DNA from: Pseudomonadota bacterium
GTDB lineage: Bacteria; Pseudomonadota; Alphaproteobacteria; Rhizobiales; Rhizobiaceae
Assembly (NCBI GenBank): GCA_023451735.1
Contig: JAEXYH010000071.1
Coordinates: 62,001 to 126,000 of the forward strand
DNA length: 64,000 bases
Direction of reading: 5' to 3'
Shown: positions 50,485-58,888 of the stretch, piece by piece
Layout: each line of letters starts with the position of its first letter
How positions within the stretch are numbered: the first letter of the stretch is position 1
Position numbers and translations under genes: made by a program
The notes under the pieces: generated by a model
Told to the model about the DNA's origin: nothing
The model's database searches: none
The model's input: only the letters and a program-made list of their open reading frames with translations

Positions 50485-51522
50485 TTAGCTGAGCGCGATC
50501 TGGACCTTGCAGGCTGCGGTGCGATCCCCGGCTTGCAGGAAGGCCTGGAGCGCCTCGTCGATCGGGAATGTGTGGGAGAGGATCGGGCGGACATCGATGT
50601 CTCTCGCGCCGATCAGTTTGACGGCGCGGGCGAATTCCTCGTGGAAACGCTGCGAGCCGCGCCAGGTGATTTCCTTGCCGACCAGCATGTTGACCGGAAC
50701 CGCCAATTCACCGGTGACGCCGACCTGCACGATCGTGCCGCGCGGCCTGACACCCTGGAAGGCCGAGACGAGGGCAGGGCCGGCGGCCGAGCATTCGAAG
50801 ACCACATCAAACGTGCCCTTGTCCTTTTGATAAGGAGCAAGTGCATCAGGTCTGGAGACGTTGATCGTCTCGTCGGCACCCATTGCTGGGCCGCGGGAGA
50901 GAGCTGTATCGGCGAGATCGGTGACTGTGATCCGAGCGGCATCGGCGTGGCGCGCAGCTGCGACGACCAGAAGGCCGATCGGGCCGGCACCGGTAACGAG
51001 GATATTCTTGCCGGATAGGTCACCGGCCTGCGCCACGGCGTGGAGGCAGACGGCCAGCGGTTCGGCGCAGGCGGCTTCGGCGGATGAGGCTTCGCCTTCT
51101 ACCGGAAAACACTGGATCGCCGGGACGATAAGCTGTTCGCGGAACATGCCCTGCTCATGGGGCAGGCGCATGGCCGAACCCATGAACTTCATGTCGAGGC
51201 AATGGATCGGCTGGCCGATGCCGCAGTAGTGGCAATGGCCGCAGGGCTGGGATGGGCTGACGGCGACGAGCATGCCGGGGGCAAGGCCAGTGACGCCCTG
51301 GCCGATCGCATCGATATAACCCGATGCTTCATGGCCGCTGATGATCGGTTCGCGCACACGCACCGGGCCAAAACCGCCGTCCTGGAAATAGTGGAGATCA
51401 GAGCCGCAAATGCCACCCCGGGCCATTTTCAGACGGACCTCGCCGGTGGCGGGTTCGGGGCATTCCTGGGTTTCGACGTGCAAGTCCTGCTTGCCGTAGA
51501 GACGAACGATCCTCGTCAACAT
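50485..51522 (-). CDS. L-idonate 5-dehydrogenase (zinc MDR family)
   Basis: 345 aa. Catalytic zinc Cys in GGICGSDLHYFQ and GHEASG; structural zinc Cys cluster in CGHCHYCGIGQPIHC; NAD motif VTGAGPIGLLV. IdnD-type length and sequence. Family reaction: L-idonate to 5-keto-D-gluconate. It is not a close copy of the dehydrogenase at 46817, so the operon encodes two C5-type polyol/aldonate dehydrogenases. Lies 61 nt after the TRAP large subunit, behind a stem-loop. Confidence 0.87.
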   Translation of the reverse strand: MLTRIVRLYGKQDLHVETQECPEPATGEVRLKMARGGICGSDLHYFQDGGFGPVRVREPIISGHEASGYIDAIGQGVTGLAPGMLVAVSPSQPCGHCHYCGIGQPIHCLDMKFMGSAMRLPHEQGMFREQLIVPAIQCFPVEGEASSAEAACAEPLAVCLHAVAQAGDLSGKNILVTGAGPIGLLVVAAARHADAARITVTDLADTALSRGPAMGADETINVSRPDALAPYQKDKGTFDVVFECSAAGPALVSAFQGVRPRGTIVQVGVTGELAVPVNMLVGKEITWRGSQRFHEEFARAVKLIGARDIDVRPILSHTFPIDEALQAFLQAGDRTAACKVQIALS

Positions 51523-51549
51523 GTCTCATGCCTTCAATTGGAATTGGGT

Positions 51550-51574
51550 GCCTGCGCCGACTTGCGGCGCAGGC
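51550..51574 (-). terminator. Stem-loop after the TRAP transporter genes
   Basis: Perfect 10-bp stem GCCTGCGCCG / CGGCGCAGGC with loop ACTTG, 9 nt downstream of the TRAP large-permease stop in the direction of transcription. No T-tract; probable partial terminator between transporter and enzyme genes. Confidence 0.6.
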
Positions 51575-51583
51575 GGATTATCG

Positions 51584-52990
51584 TCAGCGGATCAGGCCCA
51601 TTTCGGTCGGCAGCCAGAGCGTGACGGCCGGGATGAAGGTGATGATGATCAGCGCGATGAACAGCGGCGCCAGCCAGGGCAGGATGGCGATCGTCGTGCG
51701 CTCGACCGATAGCTTGGCGACACGCGAGAGGACGAAAAGCACCATGCCGAGCGGCGGGTGAAGCAGGCCGATCATCAGGTTCAGCGTCATGATCAGGCCG
51801 AAATGCACCGGGTCGATATCGAACTGTAGCACGAGCGGCAGCAGGATCGGTACGAGGATCGTAATCGCCGCGATCGTATCGAGGAAGCAGCCGACGAACA
51901 ACATCAGCAGGTTGACCAGGATGAGGAAGACCCATTTGCTGTCGGTAAGGCCGGTGATCGCAGTCGAGAGCAGTTGCGCGGTCTGGCTGACGGTGAGCAA
52001 CCAGGCGAAGACCGAGGCCGCGGCAACGATGAACAGGACCGACGCCGTGGTCTCGACCGTATCCATCGTCGCTTTGGCGAGTGTCCGGAATGTCATCGTG
52101 CGATAGCGCACGAGGCCGAGGAACAGCGACCAGAGGACCGCAGCAACGGCGGCTTCCGTGGGTGTGAACCAGCCCATCGTCATGCCGCCGATCAGGATGA
52201 CCGGGGTCATCAGCGCCATGACGGCCGAAAAGTCGAAATACCAGTCGGCGGCGATCAGGATGATGAGTGCGATGCCGACAGCAAAGTTCAGCGACAGGCC
52301 CATTAGGGTCAGAAGATAGATACCGAGCGGCACCATCATCACGACGACGACTTCGAGCGAGGCGCCGAACAGGTTACGGATGTTGAACGGCGTATCCGAA
52401 CCCCAGCGCTTGATGAAGGCGAAGACGGCGACCGTGATCATCATCAGCACCGTCATGACAACGCCGGGAACGATGCCGGCCATGAACAGCGCGCCGATCG
52501 AGACATTGGCCATCATGCCGTAGATGACGAAGGGCAACGACGGTGGGAAGATCGGACCGAGCGTGGCCGATGCGGCGGTGACGCCGACTGCGGCTTCGAC
52601 CGGATAGCCATGGTCCTTCATCGCCTTGATTTCGATCGTGCCGATACCGGCGGCGTCAGCGAGCGCCGTGCCGGACATGCCGGAGAAGACCACCGAACCG
52701 ATGATGTTGACCTGCGCGAGACCACCCTTCATCCAGCCGACAAGCGCCACGGCGAAGGAATAGATGCGGCCGGTGACGCCTGCGACATTCATCAGGTTGC
52801 CGGCAAGGATGAAGAAGGGAACGGCGAGGAGCGGAAAGCTCTCGACGCCGGCAATCATGCGCTGTGCTGCGATGATCTCAGGCGCGACATCGTAGAAGAT
52901 GATGTAGGACACCGACGACACGGCCATCGAGATGGCAACCGGCACGCCGAGCAGCATCAGCGCCAGAAATGATCCAATGAGAAGCAGCAT
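51584..52990 (-). CDS. TRAP transporter large permease (DctM family)
   Basis: 468 aa with about 12-13 hydrophobic segments, DctM/IT superfamily. Opens with MLLLIGSFLALMLLGVPVAI; the block AVPFFILAGNLMNVAGVTGR and the central GMSGTALADAAGIGTIE region are characteristic. It couples the sodium gradient to uptake from the periplasmic binding protein. 3 nt after the small subunit. Slightly longer than typical DctM (about 425-440) because of an extended middle region near residues 190-230. Confidence 0.94.
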   Translation of the reverse strand: MLLLIGSFLALMLLGVPVAISMAVSSVSYIIFYDVAPEIIAAQRMIAGVESFPLLAVPFFILAGNLMNVAGVTGRIYSFAVALVGWMKGGLAQVNIIGSVVFSGMSGTALADAAGIGTIEIKAMKDHGYPVEAAVGVTAASATLGPIFPPSLPFVIYGMMANVSIGALFMAGIVPGVVMTVLMMITVAVFAFIKRWGSDTPFNIRNLFGASLEVVVVMMVPLGIYLLTLMGLSLNFAVGIALIILIAADWYFDFSAVMALMTPVILIGGMTMGWFTPTEAAVAAVLWSLFLGLVRYRTMTFRTLAKATMDTVETTASVLFIVAAASVFAWLLTVSQTAQLLSTAITGLTDSKWVFLILVNLLMLFVGCFLDTIAAITILVPILLPLVLQFDIDPVHFGLIMTLNLMIGLLHPPLGMVLFVLSRVAKLSVERTTIAILPWLAPLFIALIIITFIPAVTLWLPTEMGLIR

Positions 52991-52993
52991 ATC

Positions 52994-53569
52994 TCAGCCC
53001 TCGCTCTGGAAGGCTTCGGGCCGCTCAAGCACCGAATAACCACGGCGCATATTCGCAACGAAGACCTGAATGGAACGCAGCAGCATCAGGACGAATGCCA
53101 CCAGAACGGAATAGAAGATGATGTCCCGGGGAAGGTCGATCGTGACCATTTCCTCGCCGGCGACAACTTCCATGTAACGCCACATCAGCCAGGATCCGTA
53201 GGCGAAGAAGCCGATGCGGATGATGTCGACAATGGTCGCCATGACGCGCGTGATGCGTGCGGGCAGATAGTGGTAGAGCACGTCCACCTGGATGTGGCGC
53301 GACATCCGCACGCACATGACGGAGCCGAGAAACACCACGCCGATCAGGCAGTTGACGGCGATTTCCTCGGTCCAGGCATAACTGTCATTGAGAACGTAAC
53401 GGGTAAAGAATTGCAGGAAGACGCAGCCCGTCATCAGCCAGAAAAGGCCGAGCGTGATCCAGTCTTCGAAGGCATAGACCTTGAGATCGACGTCGGCCGG
53501 GGCCTCGTCAAAGGTATGCGCTATCTCCTCAGGAGTGACCTGAGTGTGAATTTCCTGTGCTGTCGACAT
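52994..53569 (-). CDS. TRAP transporter small permease (DctQ family)
   Basis: 191 aa with four membrane segments. DctQ marks: FFTRYVLNDSYAWTEEIAVN and GSVMCVRMSRHIQVDVLYHY. A cytoplasmic N-terminal extension of about 30 residues (MSTAQEIHTQ...) is acidic. Sits between binding protein (58-nt gap with a stem-loop) and large permease (3-nt gap). Confidence 0.93.
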   Translation of the reverse strand: MSTAQEIHTQVTPEEIAHTFDEAPADVDLKVYAFEDWITLGLFWLMTGCVFLQFFTRYVLNDSYAWTEEIAVNCLIGVVFLGSVMCVRMSRHIQVDVLYHYLPARITRVMATIVDIIRIGFFAYGSWLMWRYMEVVAGEEMVTIDLPRDIIFYSVLVAFVLMLLRSIQVFVANMRRGYSVLERPEAFQSEG

Positions 53570-53593
53570 GAATTTGTCCCATTCAAGAGAAGC

Positions 53594-53620
53594 CGGCGCG
53601 GCCGTCTTTCGACCGCGCCG
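53594..53620 (-). terminator. Stem-loop between TRAP binding protein and small permease
   Basis: 8-bp stem CGGCGCGG / CCGCGCCG with an 11-nt loop, 7 nt downstream of the binding-protein stop in the direction of transcription. This is the usual place for a hairpin that raises binding-protein mRNA over permease mRNA. Confidence 0.55.
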
Positions 53621-53627
53621 AACGGGA

Positions 53628-54602
53628 TCATTGGATGGCGCGGATCGCTTCCCAGTCGGACTTCTCGTAGCCGAAGTCCTCGAACTTCACCTTTTCGAGA
53701 ACGTTCTTCTCGAAATCGGCCTTGTCGACCTCGACGACGTTCAGGCCACGCTTCTTGAAGTCGTCGACAAGCGCCTTTTCACGCTCTTCGATGATCTTCG
53801 TGGTCTTGGCGGCAGCTTCCTGCATGACTTCGCGGAAGATCTGCTTGTCCTCGTCGGACAGGCTTGCCCAGCGGCTCTTGGAGATGACTGTGTTCAGATG
53901 GTCGACGATATGGCCGGAGAGAACGATGTTCTTCTGCACTTCGAAGAATTTTTTCGCTTCGATCGTCGTCAGCGGGTTTTCCTGGGCGTCGACCGTGCCG
54001 TTCTGCAGCGCGAGATAGACTTCTGCAAAGGCGATCGGTGTCGTGTTGGCACCGCAGGCGCGCGGCATTGCGAGATAGGCCGGAACGTCCGGCACGCGCA
54101 TCTTCACGCCCTTGAGGTCGGCGCATTTGGTGATTGCGGTGTTGGAGGTCGTGTGGCGGGTGCCGTAATAGCTGACAGCGGTGATGACGTTGCCGGTCTT
54201 GTCCTCGTAGCCCTTGGCAAGGCGCTTGAAGACGTCGCTTTTGGTATAGGCGATCAGGTGGCTCGGATCACGGAAGATGTATGGGAAATAGGTAACGCCG
54301 ATCGGCTTGAAATCGCGCGCCGCGAAGCTCGATCCCGAGATGATCATGTCGACGGTGCCGAGCTTCAGCCCCTGGTTGATATCGGCTTCCTTGCCGAGCT
54401 GCGAAGCCGGATAGACGTCGATCTTGTAACGTCCATTGGTGCGCTTGGCGATTTCCTGCGCAGCCCAGACGGATTCCGTGTGGAAGGGTTCGGATGTCTC
54501 GTAGACATGCGCCCATTTCAGCGTTTCTTCCGCATGCGCGGTCATTGCCGACGCCACGACGATAGCCGCTGCACCAAGCAGCGCCTTGAATCTTGAACTC
54601 AT
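53628..54602 (-). CDS. TRAP transporter substrate-binding protein (DctP family)
   Basis: 324 aa. Sec signal peptide (LLGAAAIVVASAMTAHA) then mature start EETLKWAHVYETSEPFHTES. The carboxylate-clamping Arg is in the region DLKGVKMRVPDVPAYLAM, and the conserved Asn/Gln in LQNGTVDAQENPLTTIE. ATG 54602 has GGAGG upstream. DctP proteins bind sugar acids; with uxuAB and two aldonate dehydrogenases, a hexonate or hexuronate such as gulonate, idonate, mannonate or glucuronate is the likely ligand. Ligand not proven. Confidence 0.93.
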   Translation of the reverse strand: MSSRFKALLGAAAIVVASAMTAHAEETLKWAHVYETSEPFHTESVWAAQEIAKRTNGRYKIDVYPASQLGKEADINQGLKLGTVDMIISGSSFAARDFKPIGVTYFPYIFRDPSHLIAYTKSDVFKRLAKGYEDKTGNVITAVSYYGTRHTTSNTAITKCADLKGVKMRVPDVPAYLAMPRACGANTTPIAFAEVYLALQNGTVDAQENPLTTIEAKKFFEVQKNIVLSGHIVDHLNTVISKSRWASLSDEDKQIFREVMQEAAAKTTKIIEEREKALVDDFKKRGLNVVEVDKADFEKNVLEKVKFEDFGYEKSDWEAIRAIQ

Positions 54603-54663
54603 TCTGTCCTCCCGAATTGCGTTTAGATTGCTCCCTTGACCGGCCGCCTCCTCGCGGTCTCGA

Positions 54664-55377
54664 TCACTCCTCTCTCGTCGGCTCCTCTCCGAAGCTTTCC
54701 GAGAATCTCTTTTGCGACAAGGTCAGATGCATCCGCATTGCCTCGCGTGATGCTGCCGGATCTCGTGCCGCCAGCGCATCCCGTATGGTCCTGTGTTCTT
54801 CCAGTGCCGCCCGCCATGTATGCGGCCCCTCGAAATAGCTCGCGAGCTTCTCGAAAAAGGGCGACGAGCGCTTGTCGTAGATCAGGCCGATAAAGACATT
54901 GAGCGACGAATTGCCGATAATGTCGGCGATTGCCGTATGAAAGGCGCGGTCGAGCGCCAAGGCCCGTTCGGAATTTTCAAGCGTTCCTTCCATTTCCTCG
55001 AGAATGAGGTCGAGGCTTCGGATTCCTGCTTCGTCGACATGCCGCGCGGCCTCTTCCGCAATGGCGCTTTCGATGATGCAGCGTGCCTGCAGGATTTCGA
55101 ACGGGGCTTCGCTGTCGTCCGCTGCGAGAACCTTGGGTGCGCCGGCCAGTCCGGGGCTCACATAGACGCCCGACCCCATGCGGATCTGCACGAGCCCTTC
55201 GACTTCCAGAACAATCAGTGCTTCGCGCACGGTCGGGCGCGATACACCGAGCCGTTCTGCCAGCTCGCGTTCTGCCGGCAACCGCTCACCGACCGGAATT
55301 TCTCCCGACTGGATGAGCGTACGAAGCTGTTCCGCGGCCTGGCGATAAAGCCGGCGCGGTTCAAGCGCAACAAACAT
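54664..55377 (-). CDS. GntR family regulator (FCD subfamily), UxuR-like
   Basis: 237 aa. The winged HTH has LPAERELAERLGVSRPTVRE followed by ALIVLEVEGLVQIRMGSGVY; FCD domain with DRAFHTAIADI, EHRTIRDAL and MRMHLTLSQ as metal-site segments. ATG 55377 has GGAGG 5-6 nt upstream. It is first in the leftward hexonate operon, 61 nt ahead of the TRAP binding-protein gene. Possible operator TTGTCTTACCAA at 55422-55433, close to the UxuR-like TTGGTnnACCAA pattern. Likely responds to a hexuronate or hexonate. Confidence 0.92.
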   Translation of the reverse strand: MFVALEPRRLYRQAAEQLRTLIQSGEIPVGERLPAERELAERLGVSRPTVREALIVLEVEGLVQIRMGSGVYVSPGLAGAPKVLAADDSEAPFEILQARCIIESAIAEEAARHVDEAGIRSLDLILEEMEGTLENSERALALDRAFHTAIADIIGNSSLNVFIGLIYDKRSSPFFEKLASYFEGPHTWRAALEEHRTIRDALAARDPAASREAMRMHLTLSQKRFSESFGEEPTREE

Positions 55378-55469
55378 GAAAGCCTCCTGACGCGTCTCTC
55401 CTCCCGCGTCATGTGGTCAGATTGTCTTACCAATTATCATTCGTCAAGTGGGTGGTCACAGAAACTTGT

Positions 55470-56528
55470 TCAGGCCGGCATTGGCACGCTGTAGGTGCGC
55501 GACAGTTCGAGAAATGCCTCGTGCGTCACGGGATCCAGTTCGACGCCCTGTGCGTCGCGGTGGCGCGCTGCTTTCCATTCGCGATCGCCCGGCGCCATGA
55601 GCGATGCGTCTGCGCGGGCAGGTGATGTCCGCAATGTCTCGACATAGCGTTTCATGCCGGCTTCGAAAGTTGGCCTGTCGACAAAAGCTTCGGGCTGGAT
55701 TGCCATAACGAAGGCGCCGAGCCGCCGCGGGGTTTTCATGTCTTCGCCCATCATCGACGGGATGTCGAAGCTGAGGCGCATGCCGGTGAGCACGGCGCTG
55801 AAGATTTCCGCAATGCCGGCAAGGCCTGCCCCCTTGAAGCCGAAGGCGTCACCAAGAGGGGCGAGCATTTCAGTCAGATGCGGGTCCGTCGTGTTGATGC
55901 CCGCTTCGTCCGACGCGACGCCCTCCGGCAGGCTGGTGCCGGTGCTGCGATAGAGAAGCACGCGGTTGAAGGGAACTGCGCTGGTTGCCATGTCGAGGAA
56001 CCAGGGATCCTCGCCTGCAACCGGGACTGCCATCGAAATCGGATTGGTGCCGTGGAAACGCGAGGCGCCGTCATGCAGCCGGACAAAACTGTCCGAATTG
56101 CAGAAAGACAGGCCGATCAGCCCCTGCCTGGCGGCTTCGACCGAATAGGCACCGGCCGCGCCGAAATGCGAATTGTTGCGGACGCCGACGGCGCCTATGC
56201 CGAATTTTTGCGCCAGATCGATGGCTCTTGCCATGGCGGCATAGGCAGGCACCGCGCCTTGAGCATGGTCGCCATCGAGCGTTTCAACAGCGCCGAAACC
56301 GGCAACCTTCCTGATGTCCGGGTTCTTATTCAGTCGGCCGCCTTCGAGAGCTTTGACATAGTGGGCGAGCAGTCTGACGCCGTGGCTGTCCACACCGCAG
56401 CGGGTGGCGTGCATCATGGCGCGCGTCGTCGCATCCGCTGTCCCGTCATTCGCGCCGCAGGCTCTCAGCACTTCGCGGCAAAAACGGTCGAGATCCGAAA
56501 GCGTTACTGTCTGATGGACGGCGTCCAT
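55470..56528 (-). CDS. Ldh family oxidoreductase (malate/L-lactate/ureidoglycolate dehydrogenase type)
   Basis: 352 aa, Ldh_2 superfamily. Conserved segments: RCGVDSHGVRLLAHYV near residue 43-58, VRNNSHFGAAGAY with the catalytic His near 120, HGTNPISMAVP and FLDMATSAVPFNRV. NAD(P)-dependent enzymes of this fold act on malate, sulfolactate, ureidoglycolate, diketogulonate or cyclic imino acids. Divergent from the double-HTH GntR gene and the enolase-family gene, sharing the 56529-56646 control region. This suggests a step in a sugar-acid pathway; substrate unknown. ATG 56528 with GGAA upstream. Confidence 0.88.
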   Translation of the reverse strand: MDAVHQTVTLSDLDRFCREVLRACGANDGTADATTRAMMHATRCGVDSHGVRLLAHYVKALEGGRLNKNPDIRKVAGFGAVETLDGDHAQGAVPAYAAMARAIDLAQKFGIGAVGVRNNSHFGAAGAYSVEAARQGLIGLSFCNSDSFVRLHDGASRFHGTNPISMAVPVAGEDPWFLDMATSAVPFNRVLLYRSTGTSLPEGVASDEAGINTTDPHLTEMLAPLGDAFGFKGAGLAGIAEIFSAVLTGMRLSFDIPSMMGEDMKTPRRLGAFVMAIQPEAFVDRPTFEAGMKRYVETLRTSPARADASLMAPGDREWKAARHRDAQGVELDPVTHEAFLELSRTYSVPMPA

Positions 56529-56547
56529 GGGATTTCCTCAGGATTAT

Positions 56548-56569
56548 TGTCTTTTGTGTACACTAGACA
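56548..56569. promoter_or_regulatory. Candidate GntR operator between divergent Ldh and GntR genes
   Basis: Perfect 8-bp palindrome GTGTACAC (56556-56563) flanked by TGTCT (56548-56552) and AGACA (56565-56569), the outer arms offset by one base. It lies 28 nt from the Ldh start codon. Confidence 0.45.
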
Positions 56570-56646
56570 TTCTTGCTTGCGAATGTAAATGAATGAAAGA
56601 CGATCGGTTGCGATTTTTGCCAGAGCGGCATCATGGGGACGGTGAA

Positions 56647-57663
56647 ATGACGGAGGGGCCGGATGATGCCGTATCGGGGCGTTCGCCCAAACTTTACCAG
56701 CGTGCCTTGGCGGTGGTCGCGTCGGAAATTCGCGCTGGTGGGTGGCATGACGCCGCAAGGCTGAACGAAACTGCCATCGCCAAACGGTTCGGCATCAGTC
56801 GGGCGCCGGCACGGCAGGCCTTGGCAGAACTGGAAGTGCTGGGGCTTGTTCGCAAGTCCGAGGGGCGGGGGTATCAGGTCGTTTCAGCCGCTATCGTCCA
56901 AGAAGCCGGAAGTGCAGTCGATCCGTCCAGCCCGGACGATATGCAACTGCATTTTCTGGCGAGCTGGGAGTTGATCTATCGTCAGGTGGAAATGGAAATT
57001 GTGTCGCGCACGTCGATTGCCAGCTGGCGCATCAACGAGGTTGCATTGGCAAAATCCTTTGGCGTGAGCCGCACGGTCGCTCGCGAGGTCGTGGCCAGAC
57101 TGCAGCAGCGTGGTATCGTCGCCAAGGATGACGCCGGGCGCTGGCATGCGCCGGCTTTGACCGCAAGGCATGTGAGCCAGCTCTACGAATTGCGGTGGAC
57201 GCTCGAGCCGCTGGCGCTCGAACAGGCTTTTTTCCGTTTTCCGGAAAACTTGTTGCCGTTTCTGCTGCGGGATCTGGAAAACGCCATCGAAGCAGGGGAT
57301 GCGGCGGATGGCGCGATGCTGGATGCGGTGGAACAGCAGCTTCACGGCCAGTTGCTTGGCTACTGCGACAATGCTCCGCTGATGCAGGCAATCAGCCTGC
57401 CGCAGGCCATCCTGGTCGCACATCACCGGCTCTACCAACCCAAAGTGCCACCAGAGCCCGACGAGCCTTTCCTGCTGGAGCATGTCGAGGTTTTCGAGCG
57501 GCTGATGGCGGGCCGGATCTCGGATGCTGGCGCGGCGCTTTCAAACCACCTCAAGATTTCGCAGGAGCGCGCGATGCTGCGCATCGCCAATGCCGCACGC
57601 AGTCTTTCGCTGCCGGATGTGGCCTATCTGGAGCGCCTGCGCGACGTCGAATTCAATTTGTGA
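56647..57663 (+). CDS. GntR family regulator with two tandem winged-helix domains and an FCD-like domain
   Basis: 338 aa from ATG 56647, chosen because a GGGGAC site lies upstream; ATG 56593 would add 18 residues without one. First GntR wHTH at about residues 16-80 (LNETAIAKRFGISRAPARQA), second at about 108-170 (INEVALAKSFGVSRTVAREV), then an FCD-like helical domain (about 175-310) with HGQLL, EHVEVFE and NHLKI His positions. Normal GntR/FCD proteins have one wHTH and about 220-250 aa. Followed after 25 nt by the enolase gene. Probably controls both that gene and the divergent Ldh gene. Confidence 0.88.
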   Translation: MTEGPDDAVSGRSPKLYQRALAVVASEIRAGGWHDAARLNETAIAKRFGISRAPARQALAELEVLGLVRKSEGRGYQVVSAAIVQEAGSAVDPSSPDDMQLHFLASWELIYRQVEMEIVSRTSIASWRINEVALAKSFGVSRTVAREVVARLQQRGIVAKDDAGRWHAPALTARHVSQLYELRWTLEPLALEQAFFRFPENLLPFLLRDLENAIEAGDAADGAMLDAVEQQLHGQLLGYCDNAPLMQAISLPQAILVAHHRLYQPKVPPEPDEPFLLEHVEVFERLMAGRISDAGAALSNHLKISQERAMLRIANAARSLSLPDVAYLERLRDVEFNL

Positions 57664-57688
57664 CAACGATCATCGGGAGGAGCCGACA

Positions 57689-58807
57689 TTGAAGATCAAG
57701 TCCCTGGAACCATTCATCCTTCATCTGCCGCTGACATCGGCGTCGATCTCGGATTCGACCCACAGCATCACCCATTGGGGCGTCGTAGGCGTGGCGATCA
57801 CCACGACGGATGGGCTGACCGGTTACGGTTTTACCGGCACGCACGCACATCTCGCTTCTGATCGGCTGATTACAGCCTGTATTCGTGACTGCTATGCGCC
57901 GCTTCTGATCGGCGAAGATGCCAATGACCATCAGCGACTGTGGACCAAGCTTGCGCGGCATCCTTCGCTGCAATGGGTCGGCCGGGCGGGGATCACGCAT
58001 CTGGCGCTCGCTGCCGTTGATGTCGCGATCTGGGACCTGAAGAGCAAGAAGGCAGGCTTGCCGCTCTGGGCTTATTTGGGTGGCGCCCGCACCGATAGGC
58101 TCGAGGCTTACAATACCGATATTGGTTGGCTTTCCTTCTCGCTGGACGATCTTTTGTCCGGTTCGGCGCGTGCGGTGGAGGAGGACGGTTTTACCCGGCT
58201 CAAACTGAAGGTCGGTCATGACGATCCGAATGTCGATGTCCGCAGGCTGGAAGCTGTGCGCAAGCGGCTGGGGCCGGATATCCGCATCGCTATCGACGGG
58301 AACGGCAAATGGGACCTGCCGACTTGCCAGCGTTTTTGCGAGCGCGCCCGCGGCCTCGATATCTACTGGTTCGAGGAGCCGCTCTGGTATGACGATGTCG
58401 AGAGCCACAGGCTTCTGGCGCGATCCTCGACCATTCCGGTGGCGCTTGGCGAACAGCTTTACACAGTCGATGCCTTCCGCAGCTTCATCAATGCCGGAGC
58501 GCTTGCCTATGTGCAGCCCGATGTGACGCGGCTTGGCGGAATTACCGAGTATATCCAGGTCGCCGATCTGGCACTGGCGAACCGGCTGCCGGTCGTGCCG
58601 CATGCCGGAGAGATGAGCCAGGTGCATGTGCATCTGAGCTACTGGCATCCGGCATCGACAATTCTCGAATATATCCCGTGGATCAAGGATCACTTCGAGG
58701 AGCCGGCGGATGTGTTGGGCGGGGTTTATAAGCGCCCTGAAAAGCCCGGCGCGGGAACGACGGTGCTGGCCGACAGCTTTGCGCGGTTCGGCAAGAGCCT
58801 TGGCTGA
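57689..58807 (+). CDS. Mandelate racemase/muconate lactonizing enzyme family protein, probable acid-sugar dehydratase
   Basis: 372 aa from TTG 57689, which has GGGAGGAG upstream; longer in-frame starts lie inside the regulator gene. N-terminal capping domain KIKSLEPFILHLPLTS; barrel motifs KxK in FTRLKLKVGHDDPN, metal ligands in AIDGNGKWD, WFEEPLWYDD and ALGEQLYTVD, then QPDVTRLGGI and the base His in VVPHAGEMSQVH. This is the MR-subgroup pattern shared by galactarate, talarate and gluconate-type dehydratases. The exact substrate is not deducible. With the Ldh and GntR neighbours it defines a small sugar-acid module. Confidence 0.88.
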   Translation: MKIKSLEPFILHLPLTSASISDSTHSITHWGVVGVAITTTDGLTGYGFTGTHAHLASDRLITACIRDCYAPLLIGEDANDHQRLWTKLARHPSLQWVGRAGITHLALAAVDVAIWDLKSKKAGLPLWAYLGGARTDRLEAYNTDIGWLSFSLDDLLSGSARAVEEDGFTRLKLKVGHDDPNVDVRRLEAVRKRLGPDIRIAIDGNGKWDLPTCQRFCERARGLDIYWFEEPLWYDDVESHRLLARSSTIPVALGEQLYTVDAFRSFINAGALAYVQPDVTRLGGITEYIQVADLALANRLPVVPHAGEMSQVHVHLSYWHPASTILEYIPWIKDHFEEPADVLGGVYKRPEKPGAGTTVLADSFARFGKSLG

Positions 58808-58826
58808 TTGCCTTTGATAAAAACAG

Positions 58827-58875
58827 ATCTGCCGCCCGGAGGCGGCAGATTGGGGTGGGGGTGAACCCCCATCCA
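58827..58875. terminator. Bidirectional terminator pair between enolase-family gene and dctA
   Basis: Perfect 10-bp stem ATCTGCCGCC / GGCGGCAGAT with loop CGGA (58827-58850), followed by a second GC-rich hairpin GGGTGGGGGT / ACCCCCATCC (one mismatch) up to about 58873. It lies between two convergent genes. An A-rich stretch on the left gives a T-tract for leftward transcripts of dctA. Confidence 0.7.
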
Positions 58876-58888
58876 AGCCTTGGGAGGC

